Of a DNA stretch of 64,000 nt, positions 11,881-22,440 are shown one piece after another. The stretch comes from Rhizophagus clarus (taxonomy: Eukaryota; Glomeromycota; Glomeromycetes; Glomerales; Glomeraceae). The DNA lies in contig BLAL01000012.1 in assembly GCA_015698045.1 (NCBI GenBank), forward strand, positions 2,356,001 through 2,420,000. Direction: 5' to 3'. A program made the translations under genes and the position numbers. Every line of letters starts with the position of its first letter. Position 1 is the stretch's first letter. Under the pieces are notes generated by a model. The model ran no database searches. It was not told the DNA's origin and saw only the letters and a list, made by a program, of their open reading frames with translations.

Positions 11881-13065
11881 TTATGTGATTAGCCAATCAA
11901 ATAGTTTATATACATGCGATTTAACGAATTGGTCTCTATTTTCACTAATATAACATTCTACTGAACGAAACTGGAAAGTGACAGCATTATTCCCTGGATG
12001 ACATGAAAATATATTACTCCCCAATAACTTGTTTGGTTCCACTTTTGTCATTTTTCGAAGCTTACGAACATGAATCATATCATTGGAATTTAACAAAGCT
12101 TTATGATAATTCTAGCCGCCTCATGATTTTCTTTCTTGCTGATTCAAGTTTATCAAAGACTGTACCAAAGACTTCTTGTTTAATGGCTGCAGAAAAGAGG
12201 CAAGAAATTAGTCCAAAGTAGAGTTATTTAAATCCATAATAATATAATGAAATAAATTCTTACCTTCAAACTTTTTTCCAGCCAGGAAGTCTTCTGCCAC
12301 AGCCTTCAGATTTACAATCCGACCTCCAACTAAATCATATAATTTTTCTGCATCTACTTCCTTGATATTGCACTTCTTAACCAGATACCTCATTGATTCT
12401 TTCTTGCTAAAGTCACCAATTTCTATCTTTCTTGCTTGTGACCAAGCACTATGAGCTAACATAATCTGTAAGTAATGTTATTTTAAAAGTACAAAAAATT
12501 GCCATACTTACATCCCATTCTTATTGGAACTGAACCTTCACTGCAAACAAATACAACAATGTAATTTCTATTATCTGCATTATTCTTTGCATCATCCTAA
12601 AGAAAATCAAGTATTTTTGGATCTCTTTGAATCAATTAACTAACAATATCATAAATAATGACAGGAGGTTAATAATTTGAATTCTTTTTTTTATACATAA
12701 CAAAAGTATACTTAAAGGTAGGATCCTCAGAATTATTATCTATAAAAGGAAAATTAGATTAAAGTTTTTTTTTTTAAAAAAAATAATGACAGTAATAATT
12801 AACTTACATTTAGTATTATTACCAAATATTTTTCTTAATAATTATTCTGAAAAGGTAATATTTTTTTCAAATGCAAAATTGAGAGCTTTTTCAAATACAT
12901 CACCAAATTTTTTTACATTAGAAATATCGGAAGAAATATTAATACAAATAATTTCATATCTATTTTATTCATCTTTTTTCTTATTTTTTTCTACTTCTCT
13001 TAATGCAATTTTAATTAAACCAGTTTTTTCTATTTCATATTTATTACAAATTACACAATAATATA
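11881..13065 (-). pseudogene. Decayed STAND/archaeal-type P-loop ATPase (ATPase_2-like) pseudogene
   Basis: Read on the minus strand. A former P-loop lies at about 13000-13040 (CNKYEIEKTGLI: the K-T pair survives, but the Walker A glycines are replaced, two by Glu). Next comes ICINISSDISNVKKFGDVFE, then VMYKKKNSNY, PPVIIYDIVS (Walker B-like), DDAKNNADNRNYIVVFVCSE, and a lid segment IEIGDFSKKESMRYLVKKC followed by LYDLVGGRIVNLKAVAEDF. The downstream part gives NNAVTFQFRSVECYISEN. Introns are still visible: a GTAAGTATGG donor near 12510 with the acceptor ATGTTAG, and a GTAAGAATTT donor near 12261 with TTTTCTGCAG near 12196. In-frame stops occur at 12598-12600 (TAG), 12636-12638 (TAA) and several other points, and two frameshifts occur near 12100-12135. 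Intact members of this family bind ATP and act as signalling or assembly switches. This copy cannot make a functional protein. Family assignment rests on the GG.PxxL-type lid and Walker pattern. Confidence 0.75.
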
Positions 13066-13835
13066 AATTATTTTTATCAGGCAAAAAAATTTATTTAAAA
13101 ATATATTAGATTAAAATATCAAATATCTACTTATTTTTTTTAACTCCCATATTAAGTTAAATATCTTCTTTTACAGTTTTATTAAAGTCTTTCATTACAA
13201 CTATTCTGATACTAAGCATAAAGAAAAATTAGCTGATATTAAAAATAAACTAATAAATTTTAAGGTTTTTTTTATTAAATATAAAAATAAAGATAAAAGA
13301 AAAGAAAATGTAGAGTTTACATAAAATCTTAAAAATGATAATTGAAATAGAAATAAAGTTTAACTTTTTTAATGCAAATTTAATTGAAAAAACATAACTT
13401 AATAGATAATAAGATAAGATTTTAAAATATTTTTACAAAAATAATAGAAAATTTTAATTATATAAATTATATAATAAAAAAAAATTTTTTTTAATATATT
13501 AAAAATTATATAATTAAAAGTTGGCTAAAATTAATTAAATCAATTAAAATTACTTATTAAAAAATCTTAATTTTGACCAAATTTTTAGTCAAATTTATAA
13601 TATTGATCTAAATTTTATTAAAATAAAAAATGTGAATTAAATGTAATATCATATTTATATTTTAATTTAAATAATAAAGATAAAACTTAATAATCACTAT
13701 TACAATCTTATTGAAAAAAATTTCATAAAAAAAATTATTAATAAAAAGTTGCATCTCTCAGTTTGCTTATTTTTATAATTAAAAAAATTATAAATTTTGA
13801 TATTATAATATTACCATTTTTTTCTTTTAATAAAC
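13066..13835. other. AT-rich spacer, nothing recognisable
   Basis: A/T-dominated sequence with homopolymers between the ATPase pseudogene and a short coding-like fragment. No coding signal on either strand. Confidence 0.6.
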
Positions 13836-14118
13836 ATGATAGAAAAAGAAAAGTTTAATGAAATTAGTAAATTTAAAAGAATTATACTAAAGTTTAATAA
13901 AATATTAAACTATAGTATTAATGATAATACTAATAATACTAGTAATATCTTTAGTGATATAAATTTTGAAAAAATTAAAAACTTTAAGCAAAAAGTTAAG
14001 GAACAAAAAATTTATAGTAAAATAAATGAAATTATAAATCATTTAAAATAGCAAAAATTTATACCATATGTAATTATTGATTTTATTAAAGAAAATTTTA
14101 ACAATATAAAAAAATAAG
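13836..14118 (+). pseudogene. Coding-like fragment, unidentified
   Basis: An open frame of 71 codons (MIEKEKFNEISKFKRIILKF...) ends at a TAG at 14049-14051 and continues in the same frame as QKFIPYVIIDFIKENFNNIKK to a second stop. The K/I/N/E-rich helical composition is what degraded coding DNA looks like here, but extreme AT content yields such peptides by chance. No family recognised. Could be a piece of an old transposon protein. Confidence 0.25.
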
Positions 14119-14762
14119 AAAATTAAGACAGTTTTGCAATTTATTTGGTATATAGCAAGTTAATAAAGATATTATTAAAAAGTTGAAGGTATTTTATCAA
14201 AATTAGAAGTATGTAATTCATAATTTCAATCAATAATAAATATTTATATTAATTATTAAATAAAAATTAAAAGGATTTTAATAAAGAAATTATTTAATAG
14301 TGTTAGTATATTTCTTGAAATATGTAACTTTTTTTTTTAAAGATATAGGATGCATTATACTGACATATTTAGTATTTAAATAAAAAAAATATATAAGTGC
14401 TATATAGTATATATTGAATAATATAAATGTAAAGTATTACATTCATATTCAAATTTATATAATTAAGTTTATAAAAATATTAAAAATTTTCAAAGCATTT
14501 GCTGTTTGTATTATAAAAATTTGGGTAGTTATATTTATCATTATTTCAAAATTAAAGAAAAGAGTATAATAATATATATTACTAAAAAATTATATGATAA
14601 TAATATAACAAAAGGATTTAAATTTATAAGAAATTTATTAATAAATAAAAAATAATGAAATTAAAAAAAATATTTTAATTAAAACTCTTAAAATTTTTCT
14701 TTTATTAATATTTAATAAGATAGCCAATCAATTTTATCATAATTTCAATTACAATTATAAAT
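14119..14762. other. AT-rich spacer, nothing recognisable
   Basis: A/T-dominated sequence with many stops in all frames; no repeat or coding signal that I can support. Confidence 0.55.
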
Positions 14763-15160
14763 ACTATATATGAAGTCAAAATTAAAACCTAAAAGTTAAA
14801 AATTAAAATTAAAGTTAAAATAGTTAAAATTATGTCATAGTCATATAATTTTTATAATTATAATTTAATACCAAATTTTAAATATGAATAATTTTATTAA
14901 TATTGATATTACAGATACATAATTTATATTATTGGAATTCTTTTGATAAGCTGAATTTAACCATGTAAAGATTATAAAAATCAAATTACTGAATACAAAA
15001 ATTATTAACTTTGAATTTAGTATTATTGTTATTATAAAAATTACATGATTATGATGTAATTTTAACTATTTTGACTTTTAAAAGGATTTAAATTAAAATC
15101 ATTTTGATCATTTCAATTATTTTAGAAGTCAAAATTAACCAACTTTAGTTTTATATATAA
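14763..15160. repeat. TIR-bearing dispersed repeat, copy A (MITE-like)
   Basis: Inverted arms run from both ends. The left arm contains AGTTAAAATAGTTAAAATTA followed by TGTCATAGTCATATAATTTT. The right arm, reverse-complemented, contains AGTCAAAATAGTTAAAATTA followed by CATCATAATCATGTAATTTT. A diverged second copy in the opposite orientation lies at 34945-35530 and shares both arms and the central segment, with tracts such as TTAACTTTGAATTTAGTATTA here. No coding capacity. The limits are approximate because both ends fade into AT-rich DNA. Confidence 0.65.
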
Positions 15161-15702
15161 TAAATATATAAGAAAAAATTATTCTTAATAAATCTTCTAA
15201 TTTATTTATGATAAAATTTCTTTTTATAAAAATTTTTAAAAAAAAAAAATTAAAAAAAATAAAATTATAAATTATAAGATAAATATTTTTTATTTATTAT
15301 TTTTAAAAAAAAATTAAATTTTTTTTGTTTATCTATTATTTTAATAGAAACTTATAAAATTTATTATTAAATATTAATTTAAAAAAATTTGTTATGGAAT
15401 CTTCATAAGCTCTTTAGAATTTTGTAATACTTTTTCAGAATTTTAAATAATTTTTTTCTGAAGTGATTAATAAATTATATTAATAGAAGATTAAATATCC
15501 AATATTAAATAAAAAAAATTACAAATTACTAAAAATTATAATTTTAGAAAAAATAATAAAAATTGTAATATTTATTATGTTAATATTATTAAATTTAGCT
15601 TTTTCTTATTTAAAAATTTGGCTATTTTATTAAATTTTAACTAATTTTAATTATATATCACATTTGTTAAATTATTTTTAATAATTATTAAGAGTTTTTT
15701 AT

Positions 15703-16274
15703 TTAACATTTCACACAGATAAATATAAATATCAATTTGCAAAAATTAGAATAAATATAATAGATTTATCAAAATGTTTAATTAAAGGAAATAATATATG
15801 AAATTTAATTATAATTAATAATATAGATAATATAGATTTTAAAAAGAAGATTTTTAAATTTAGTAATAATTATAATATTACTTATAACAGTTTTCATATA
15901 ACTTTTCAAATGATTTTTCAAATTCAGTTATCAATTAAAGTAAAAATTGATCCAAAATAAATTATTGAATTAACTGCTAAAATTTTATTATTTGAAATGT
16001 ATCAGAATGCTAAAAATATTATTAAATTTTTTTTAAAAAAAATAAAGAATTTATATATAATACAAATTTTAATATAGAAATAATTAAACATAAAATACTT
16101 AATAAATTAAATTATGAATCTTATAATGAATTTTCTAATATTATAATCCTGGAATCAGAATCAATTTTAATTCAAATAAGAAAATATTATAAAAAAGATT
16201 TTACAATAAAAAGTAATTTTTTTCTAGATATTATAACAAATAAAATAATATTTTATCAATTAATTAAATGTTAA
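15703..16274 (+). pseudogene. Degraded protein-coding relic, family not identified
   Basis: A long coherent plus-strand reading. It starts FHTDKYKYQFAKIRINIIDL, meets a TGA at 15799-15801, and continues NLIIINNIDNIDFKKKIFKF...YNITYNSFHITFQMIFQ...KVKIDPK. A TAA follows, then IIELTAKILLFEMYQNAKNI. After a frameshift near 16060 it runs NIEIIKHKILNKLNYESYNEF to a stop at 16272-16274. Both in-frame stops sit where Trp and Gln codons would fit by a single transition. The protein was probably from a repeated gene or transposon; I do not recognise a domain. No similarly long coherent reading appears on the opposite strand. Confidence 0.45.
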
Positions 16275-16283
16275 GAAAAATGA

Positions 16284-16449
16284 CTATATGGAATCTTTGC
16301 AATAGAAAGGAATGAAACTCAAAAAAATTTTAAAATTTACTTTATATACTAATTATATTTTTTATACTAAAATAAATGTAATTTTAATATTAATTAAATT
16401 TTTATTTTTTTTTGAGTTTCGTACCTTTCTATTATAAAGATCCCATATA
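16284..16449. repeat. Short MITE with about 40-bp terminal inverted repeats
   Basis: The left arm reads ATATGGAATCTTTGCAATAG then AAAGGAATGAAACTCAAA. The right arm, reverse-complemented, reads ATATGGGATCTTTATAATAG then AAAGGTACGAAACTCAAA. The two arms match over about 40 bp with few differences and enclose roughly 85 bp of AT-rich DNA. No coding capacity. TA dinucleotides flank both ends, compatible with a Tc1/mariner-type MITE. Confidence 0.8.
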
Positions 16450-16661
16450 TTAAATTACTTTTGGATTAGTGACATATATCATTGTTTAGTATTATTAATT
16501 CTATATTTTAGTTACAGACTATTAAGTTTAGCATCTTAATTAAATATTCATTTTTTGAATAAGTTTGAGTTTGTAATAAATTATCATTTAACAACATGAA
16601 TATTAGATCTTATATGGGTGGTAGTAGAAATTGCAATAAATATATATATATATTTAAAAAA

Positions 16662-18633
16662 GGAATAATTTATTTAACGCACCTCTGTGTTATAATGCAT
16701 CTCTTATCATGTGTTTAATTGTTTTTATTTATTTATCAAATAATCAAAATAATCTTAAGCCGTTAAGTGCGTTGCAACTTTTCATTATTTTATTATTTTA
16801 TTTTTAATAAACTGAGATAAGTCTTCTTATTATTTTATTATTTTCTATTGCTTTTTTCATTATCCTTCATCTTCAGGAGTTCATTTTGTCTCTAAGAGGC
16901 GTTCATATAAAAAAACTAATAAAAAACGTTAGAAATATTTTTAAATAAAATTAACAAAAAAAAGAAATAAACCCTATCTTTTTGTCTTCAGAAGTCTTCA
17001 GGGGGTACTTCTATAAAAAAAATAATAGAGGAATGTTAGGAAATATTCTTAAACAAGATTAATAAAAAAAAAGAAACAACTCTTACCTTTTCATTTCCAG
17101 ATGTCTCTGAGGATATTTTAGGTATGGCATTTTTTTCTTATTTTTTTTCAATTTTATTTTCATATTTCATTTTTATTAACTATTTTTTCTTCTTTTTATG
17201 ATTTATCTTTTGTTAATTTATTCTCTTTTTCTTTTTATTTTTATTCACTTTCTTCTTTTTCATTATTGCTCCTTTTTTCTTTCATTCTTATGATCGTTTC
17301 ATCCTTATCACCATTTTATCCTCATCGTTGTTTCATCCTTATCAATCATCATTTTGTTTTTATCATCAATTATCATTTCATGCTTATCATTAATTATCAT
17401 TTTGTCTGTCCTTATCATTGATTATTGTTTCATACATCTGTTCTCATCACCAATTATCATTTCATCTTTATCATTAATTATCATTTTATCCTCATCATCA
17501 ATTTCATTTCATCATCATCATTTCACCTCCTTTTTTTTAGGTCTTAGTTTTGTGAACAAGGTATGGCATTTTTTCTTATCTTTTTTTCAATTTCATTTTC
17601 ATATTTCATTTTTATTAACTATTTTTTCTTCTTTTTATGGTTTATCTTTTATTAATTTATTCTCTTTTTCTTTTCATTTTCATTCACTTTCTTTTTTTTC
17701 ATTATCGCTCTTTTTTTCTTTCATTTCTATGATCGTTTCATCCTTATCACTATTTTGTCTTTATTGTTATTTTATCCTCATCAATCATCATTTTGTCTTC
17801 ATTATCAATTATCATTTTGTCTTTATCATCAATTATCATTTTGTTTATCCTTATCATTGATTATTGTTTCATCCATTCTCATCATCAATTATCGTTTTGT
17901 CTTCACCATCAATTATCATTTCATTCTCATCATCGATTATTATTTCATTCTTATTATTTCATTCTTATCATTGTTTTGTTTTTATCATCGTTTTATTCTT
18001 GTCATCTTTTCATTTCTCCTCATTATCTTTTCATCTTTTCATTCCTTTTTTATTATCTCTTTATTTTTCATCATCCTTTCATTTTATTCATCTCCTTTTT
18101 GTTATTTTTTCATTTTTGTGTCCCCTTCTTATCATCTTTTCTTTTTTTTTTTGCTCCTCCCATTATTTTTTTATTTTCATTTCTATTCCTTTTCATTTTG
18201 TTCCTATTTTCTTTTGTTTTTGATTCTATTCCTTTTATTTTCACATTCTTTCCCTCTTCTTTTCACTATCTTTCTTTTTTTTACTATATTTTTTGTCTCC
18301 TATCATCTTTGTTATTTCCAATTATTTGTTTCTAATATTATTTCCATTATTTCTCTCTCTTATTGTCATAATTGTTAGACTTCTCTTTTTGTATCATTAT
18401 TATCATTACTAGTTATGTTAAAGATAATTAATTGTAAAAAATATTACTTTTGATAAACAGAGTTTAAAGGAATAAAGTCATAGTTTATTAATTTTGTTAT
18501 TTTTTTTTGTACAATAAATTTTAGCCAATTATTTTAATTTTTAACAATAATTTAAATTAAACCGCAGCCAATAAAATTTATCACATGATAGGAGAGTGCG
18601 TTATAACGCAGGATGCGTTAAATAAATTTACTC
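16662..18633. mobile_element. 2-kb TIR element with pyrimidine-rich repetitive interior
   Basis: Terminal arms of about 60 bp match in inverted orientation. The left reads GGAATAATTTATTTAACGCA and continues to TATCATGTG near 16712. The right, reverse-complemented, reads GAGTAAATTTATTTAACGCA and continues to TATCATGTG near 18583. The element is flanked by TTAAAAAA on both sides (16654-16661 and 18634-18641), a possible 8-bp target duplication, though in low-complexity sequence. Inside are two related blocks at about 16855-16965 and 16985-17090 and a 439-bp-period direct duplication. The rest is a long T/C-rich tract with ATCATCAATTATCATTTTGT-like repeats. Three overlapping plus-strand frames are open across 17354-18378, but only because the strand is nearly all pyrimidine. 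No transposase is present, so it is a non-autonomous element of hAT- or Mutator-like type. Confidence 0.7.
17121..17790. repeat. Direct duplication with period about 439 bp
   Basis: The segment starting GGTATGGCATTTTTTCTTAT at 17121 recurs at 17560. Both copies then carry matching strings such as TTTTATTAACTATTTTTTCT and TATGATCGTTTCATCCTTAT. About 220 bp of each copy aligns with scattered substitutions. Between and after the copies lie the TCATC-rich minisatellite-like repeats. Confidence 0.8.
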
Positions 18634-18698
18634 TTAAAAAAAATATTATTATTTTCTGAAATAATAAATAATAAAAAAATAATTATATTTATTTTAAG

Positions 18699-21600
18699 TA
18701 GGGAATTTAATTGACTTAAAATTTAATGATCGATTAATTGATTGATTATGAGAGTCTGTAATCGATTATTAATCATATAACTTGATTGTTGATTAAAATG
18801 GTCAATTAATATTATTGATCAATTAATTGGAAAACGATCATCGATCAATTAATAACCGTCTTGCAAAAATTTTTTTTCATCAAAATTTACTTGCATACTA
18901 ATATTTATCATATTTATGTTTCATGAATTTTTTATTATTATTAAAACACCCATAACAAGAAAATTCTATAATGAAAAACTACATATAGAAATTTATATAA
19001 ATGGATTTATGTATTTAATATTTCACTTAATAAAGAGTAATTCATTAACAGTTGAGGACTTCAATCTATTTCGTTCTGCACTAATTTGATTATCTGCATC
19101 GCTAAAAAGTCTTTCGCTCAGAACTGAAATGATCAGTATACCTAAATATTTTCTTGCAATTTTATATAAGGTAGGAAACCTTTTCTGATTATCATATCAC
19201 CATTCAAAGGGATCTATTTCAGGAAAAACCTGTGGTGTTTTTATTTCATCCAAATAGTAAAAAAGTTCTTCATAAATTGGAATTTGAGATCGAGGAAAAC
19301 CAAAGACACAGGATGCAAAAGTCTTGTCTTTGTGATTAGCTTGAAGAGTATTTGTGTGCATTTCTTTTAATGATGATTCTTGTTTTTCTTTTTTATATTC
19401 AGATCTTAAAAGTGATATTGTTTTTTCTTTTAATTCTTCTGGCCATTCATGCATTTGTTTAGATCTTGGGTCCAGTATACTTGCCAAAATAGTTGCATTG
19501 GGTAGGTTATCAAAATAATTATACAGCGCGTTATATATTTCTTCTTTGATAGAATTAATAATAGCTGTAATATCAACTTGTTTGTCTATTGAATTTATAG
19601 AGTTTATAGAATTTTGTTCATCATCATCTATAAAAAAAAAATTTCATTAATAGAAAATAATATAATTATAGTAAATTAACCAATAATTTAATTAATATTA
19701 CCATTTTCATTATCAGATTTATTACTATCTTTGTCATCATCATCATTATCTTCATTATCACTACCTTCACCTTCATTAATTTCATTGTTGTTATCATTGT
19801 CATTTATTGCATAAGAATATTTTAAAGCTTGAATAGTGGGATAAATTAATGATAATGTGCAATACTTTTGACCACCCAGGAATTCAGTTGCGTCTTCGAT
19901 TGGTTTAAATAATTCAATTAGTTTATCTAATAAATTCCACTCATAGATTTTTAACATTCGTTCCTGTAGTTGCTTATAGTCTTTTTTGCTTTGATAATCG
20001 GTCTCAAGACTTAAATTAACTAAAATACATTTAATTGCAGGTTTCAATTTCCTTAACCTTTGCCATGAAGCTAATGCAGATCCCTATCGTGTTGGAACTT
20101 CAGTGATTGTTCGTAAAATATGTGGTTCGTGGCATTTTTCTAGTATTTTATTTTGATTTTATCTTGATTTTCATCAGATAGTTGAAATTTTGCTTTTAAT
20201 TTAGCTTGTGCTTCTTCTAATCTTTCATTCTGTTTAGGTGAACTAAAAAAAATACTCAATTTTTTAAATCGATTAATATAATCTGTTGCTTTTTTTAAAC
20301 CTTTAATTATATACAACTGCAAAGTGTGTGCAGAACAAGGTATACGTTCTATACCTTCCTACTCTTGGATTTCTTTTATCATATTACTGCCATTGTCAGT
20401 AATTATAGTAATAATCTTATCTATTAAATTGAATTTTATTAGTTTAGTTTTAATTGTTTCACATATATGACTACCAGTATGTGGATATTTTATTGGTTCT
20501 ATACATAGCAAGATATCCCTCAATTCCATTTGATCTGTAAGATAGTGACAGGTAATTCCAATATAACCATTCTGAGCACATGAAGTCCATAAATCGGTAG
20601 TTATTGAAGTATTGTTATATGTAGAATTTAGCATATTTTTCATCAGTTCATTTGCTGTTTTATATCCTAAATCCAAATCTTGTTTAAATGTTTGATAACA
20701 TGGTGGTTGAAATTGCGGATTGATTTTTTTCATCATTCTTCTAAAACCATCTCCATTTACTTTATTGAAAGGTATTCCGTCTGTTACTATCCAATCACAG
20801 ACTGAATTTCTTAATTCTTTTTGTTTATGTTCTTTGAAAGGCATCACTTTTTTAAATTCATTATCAATTTTAAGTTACTCCTAAAATATATATACAGAAA
20901 ATTAATGTTATTTTCTTAAATGTATAATTTTTGTAGTACACATACCATTTTTTTTTTCTTATAAATTTTATGTGCTGTATTCAAATAATAATTCATAGTA
21001 CTTGTTTGTGAATTATAAACACAAGAAAAATCACAAGTTTCTTCTATATCATCAATTGTTTCAGTATAGAAACAATAGGTTTTTCCATCAGTTGCCAACT
21101 TAAAATATTTCTAAACCCAACTCGTTTTGTTAGATATATCAACCCATACTAAGTCTTCCCGAGTATTTTGTCTTTTTTTTTGAAGGTACTTCTATATTTT
21201 CAAAAGCTCGCTTTTTACCTTTACTTGAACTAGACATATTCGATATTTTATTTTTCATGATAGATTTGATAATTTCAAAAAAAAATACAAAAATCATTAA
21301 AAAAAGAAGTGTACCAAATTTTGTGTAAGACCCCTGAATATATTGATTAAATATCTCCTTGTACAAATTACGAAGCCAACATTTTTGGTAGAAGATTTCA
21401 TAATTTAAATTGCATGAATTGCCAAATATCATAATGATTAATACGAATTTGCCATTAGAAAACTTTTTCAGAAATTTATTGTATAGACTATATATTATAT
21501 AAATGTATAGCAATACTTTACAAATATAATAAAAAAGAATTTATAATTATGATAAAAAATCAAAGTATCCTGGTATTACCAAAAAACAAGATTTAATCTA

Positions 21601-22133
21601 AATTCAGAAATAAAAAGTACCTATAAAAATAATTGTTGGTGTAATGATTACATAAAAATAAAAAAAAATAATCATTCAATAAACAATTTAACTGTTAATA
21701 TGCATTTTATTTAAATTCTAATGATATTAACGTATCATCAAAGTTCTTTATTTAATCGCCAGTTGCATTTGTATAATTATTTTATGCAAATTTTTTTTTA
21801 GATAAGAGAAAATATTTAATTATAGCAAATAAACATTAGATTTTATAACACAATATATTATTAAATTTAATGATTTATCAAAAGAAAAATTATGTATTTT
21901 AAACGAAAATTTTTTGGAAAAATGATTCTTTCATGATATCTTTGTATTTATATAAAAATTTTTATGATTAATTGATCGATCAAAATTTCCTTTTTGATTG
22001 ATCAAAATTGTTGATTGGTGAATTTCATTGTCAACTACATATGATTGATCATAATTGAACTGCAAATGTTGGGATCAATTAATTGATTGACTCGACGATT
22101 AATTGAGTTTGATTGACTCGATTAAGAACCCTA
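18699..22133 (-). mobile_element. Complete hAT-superfamily transposon with perfect 8-bp target duplication
   Basis: The left end reads TAGGGAATTTAATTGACT; the right end, reverse-complemented, reads TAGGGTTCTTAATCGAGT. Both ends are flanked by ATTTTAAG (18691-18698 and 22134-22141), an exact 8-bp duplication as expected for hAT insertion. Subterminal regions carry many copies of GATCAATTAATTGAT-like palindromic motifs (18730-18860 and 21965-22115), candidate transposase binding sites. The 3435-bp body encodes an hAT transposase on the minus strand, now interrupted. The preserved duplication suggests insertion relatively late compared with the fully degraded DNA around it. Confidence 0.9.
19023..21237 (-). 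pseudogene. hAT-family transposase, inactivated
   Basis: The reading begins at the ATG of MSSSSKGKKRAFENIEVPSK (21237). It passes a degenerate BED-type zinc-finger region (YCFYTETIDDIEETCDFSC), an intron with donor GTATGTGTAC after position 20946, and the RNase-H-fold core with ITTDLWTSCAQNGYIGITCH and IITIITDNGSNM. Then come IPCSAHTLQLYIIKGLKKA, TEVPTR*GSALASWQRLRK, an acidic N/D-rich insertion, a 74-bp intron (19628-19701), and ILASILDPRSKQMHEW. It ends with the hAT dimerisation signature VLSERLFSDADNQISAER, at a stop at 19023. In-frame stops are at 19197-19199 (TGA where DPFEWW is usual), 20084-20086 (TAG in TRW), 20359-20361, 20875-20877 and 21111-21113. Frameshifts lie in an A9 run near 21172 and near 20155. 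An active copy would cut and paste the element as a dimer in the nucleus. Confidence 0.9.
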
Positions 22134-22249
22134 ATTTTAAGGTAATTATTTTATTAAAAAAAAAAATTAAAAATAATAGTTCTTTTTTTAAACAAAATTA
22201 ATATTAAATATCTTTTTAATTTCATTTACTGATGTCTATATATAGATCT

Positions 22250-22440
22250 ATAAATGCCATCCAAATCCAAAATAATTTGGGATTATAACAACCCAAATGT
22301 ACAAATTCAAATTAATTTACAAATTACATATATAAATTTTGCAATTTGTATATTTAGGATTTGGGAATTATGGCTGTCAAAATATACAAATTAATTTGGA
22401 ATTTACTTAAAATAATTTGGGTGGTATCTATATACAGATC
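22250..22440. repeat. Imperfect inverted repeat, probable MITE
   Basis: The left arm reads GCCATCCAAATCCAAAATAA. The right arm, reverse-complemented, reads ACCACCCAAATTATTTTAAG. The arms enclose about 130 bp that itself contains paired AATTTGG/CCAAATT motifs. AGATCT occurs just outside both arms (22242 and 22436). No coding capacity. The arms are diverged, so the limits are approximate. Confidence 0.5.

Noticed and set aside
12786..13061. Plus-strand frame of 91 codons
   Set aside because: It is the antisense shadow of the ATPase pseudogene, whose minus-strand reading shows clear family motifs.
17354..18378. Three overlapping plus-strand frames of 119-207 codons
   Set aside because: All are made of S, F, H, I and L from a T/C-only strand that cannot form stop codons easily. 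Three frames open at once is a composition effect, not coding.
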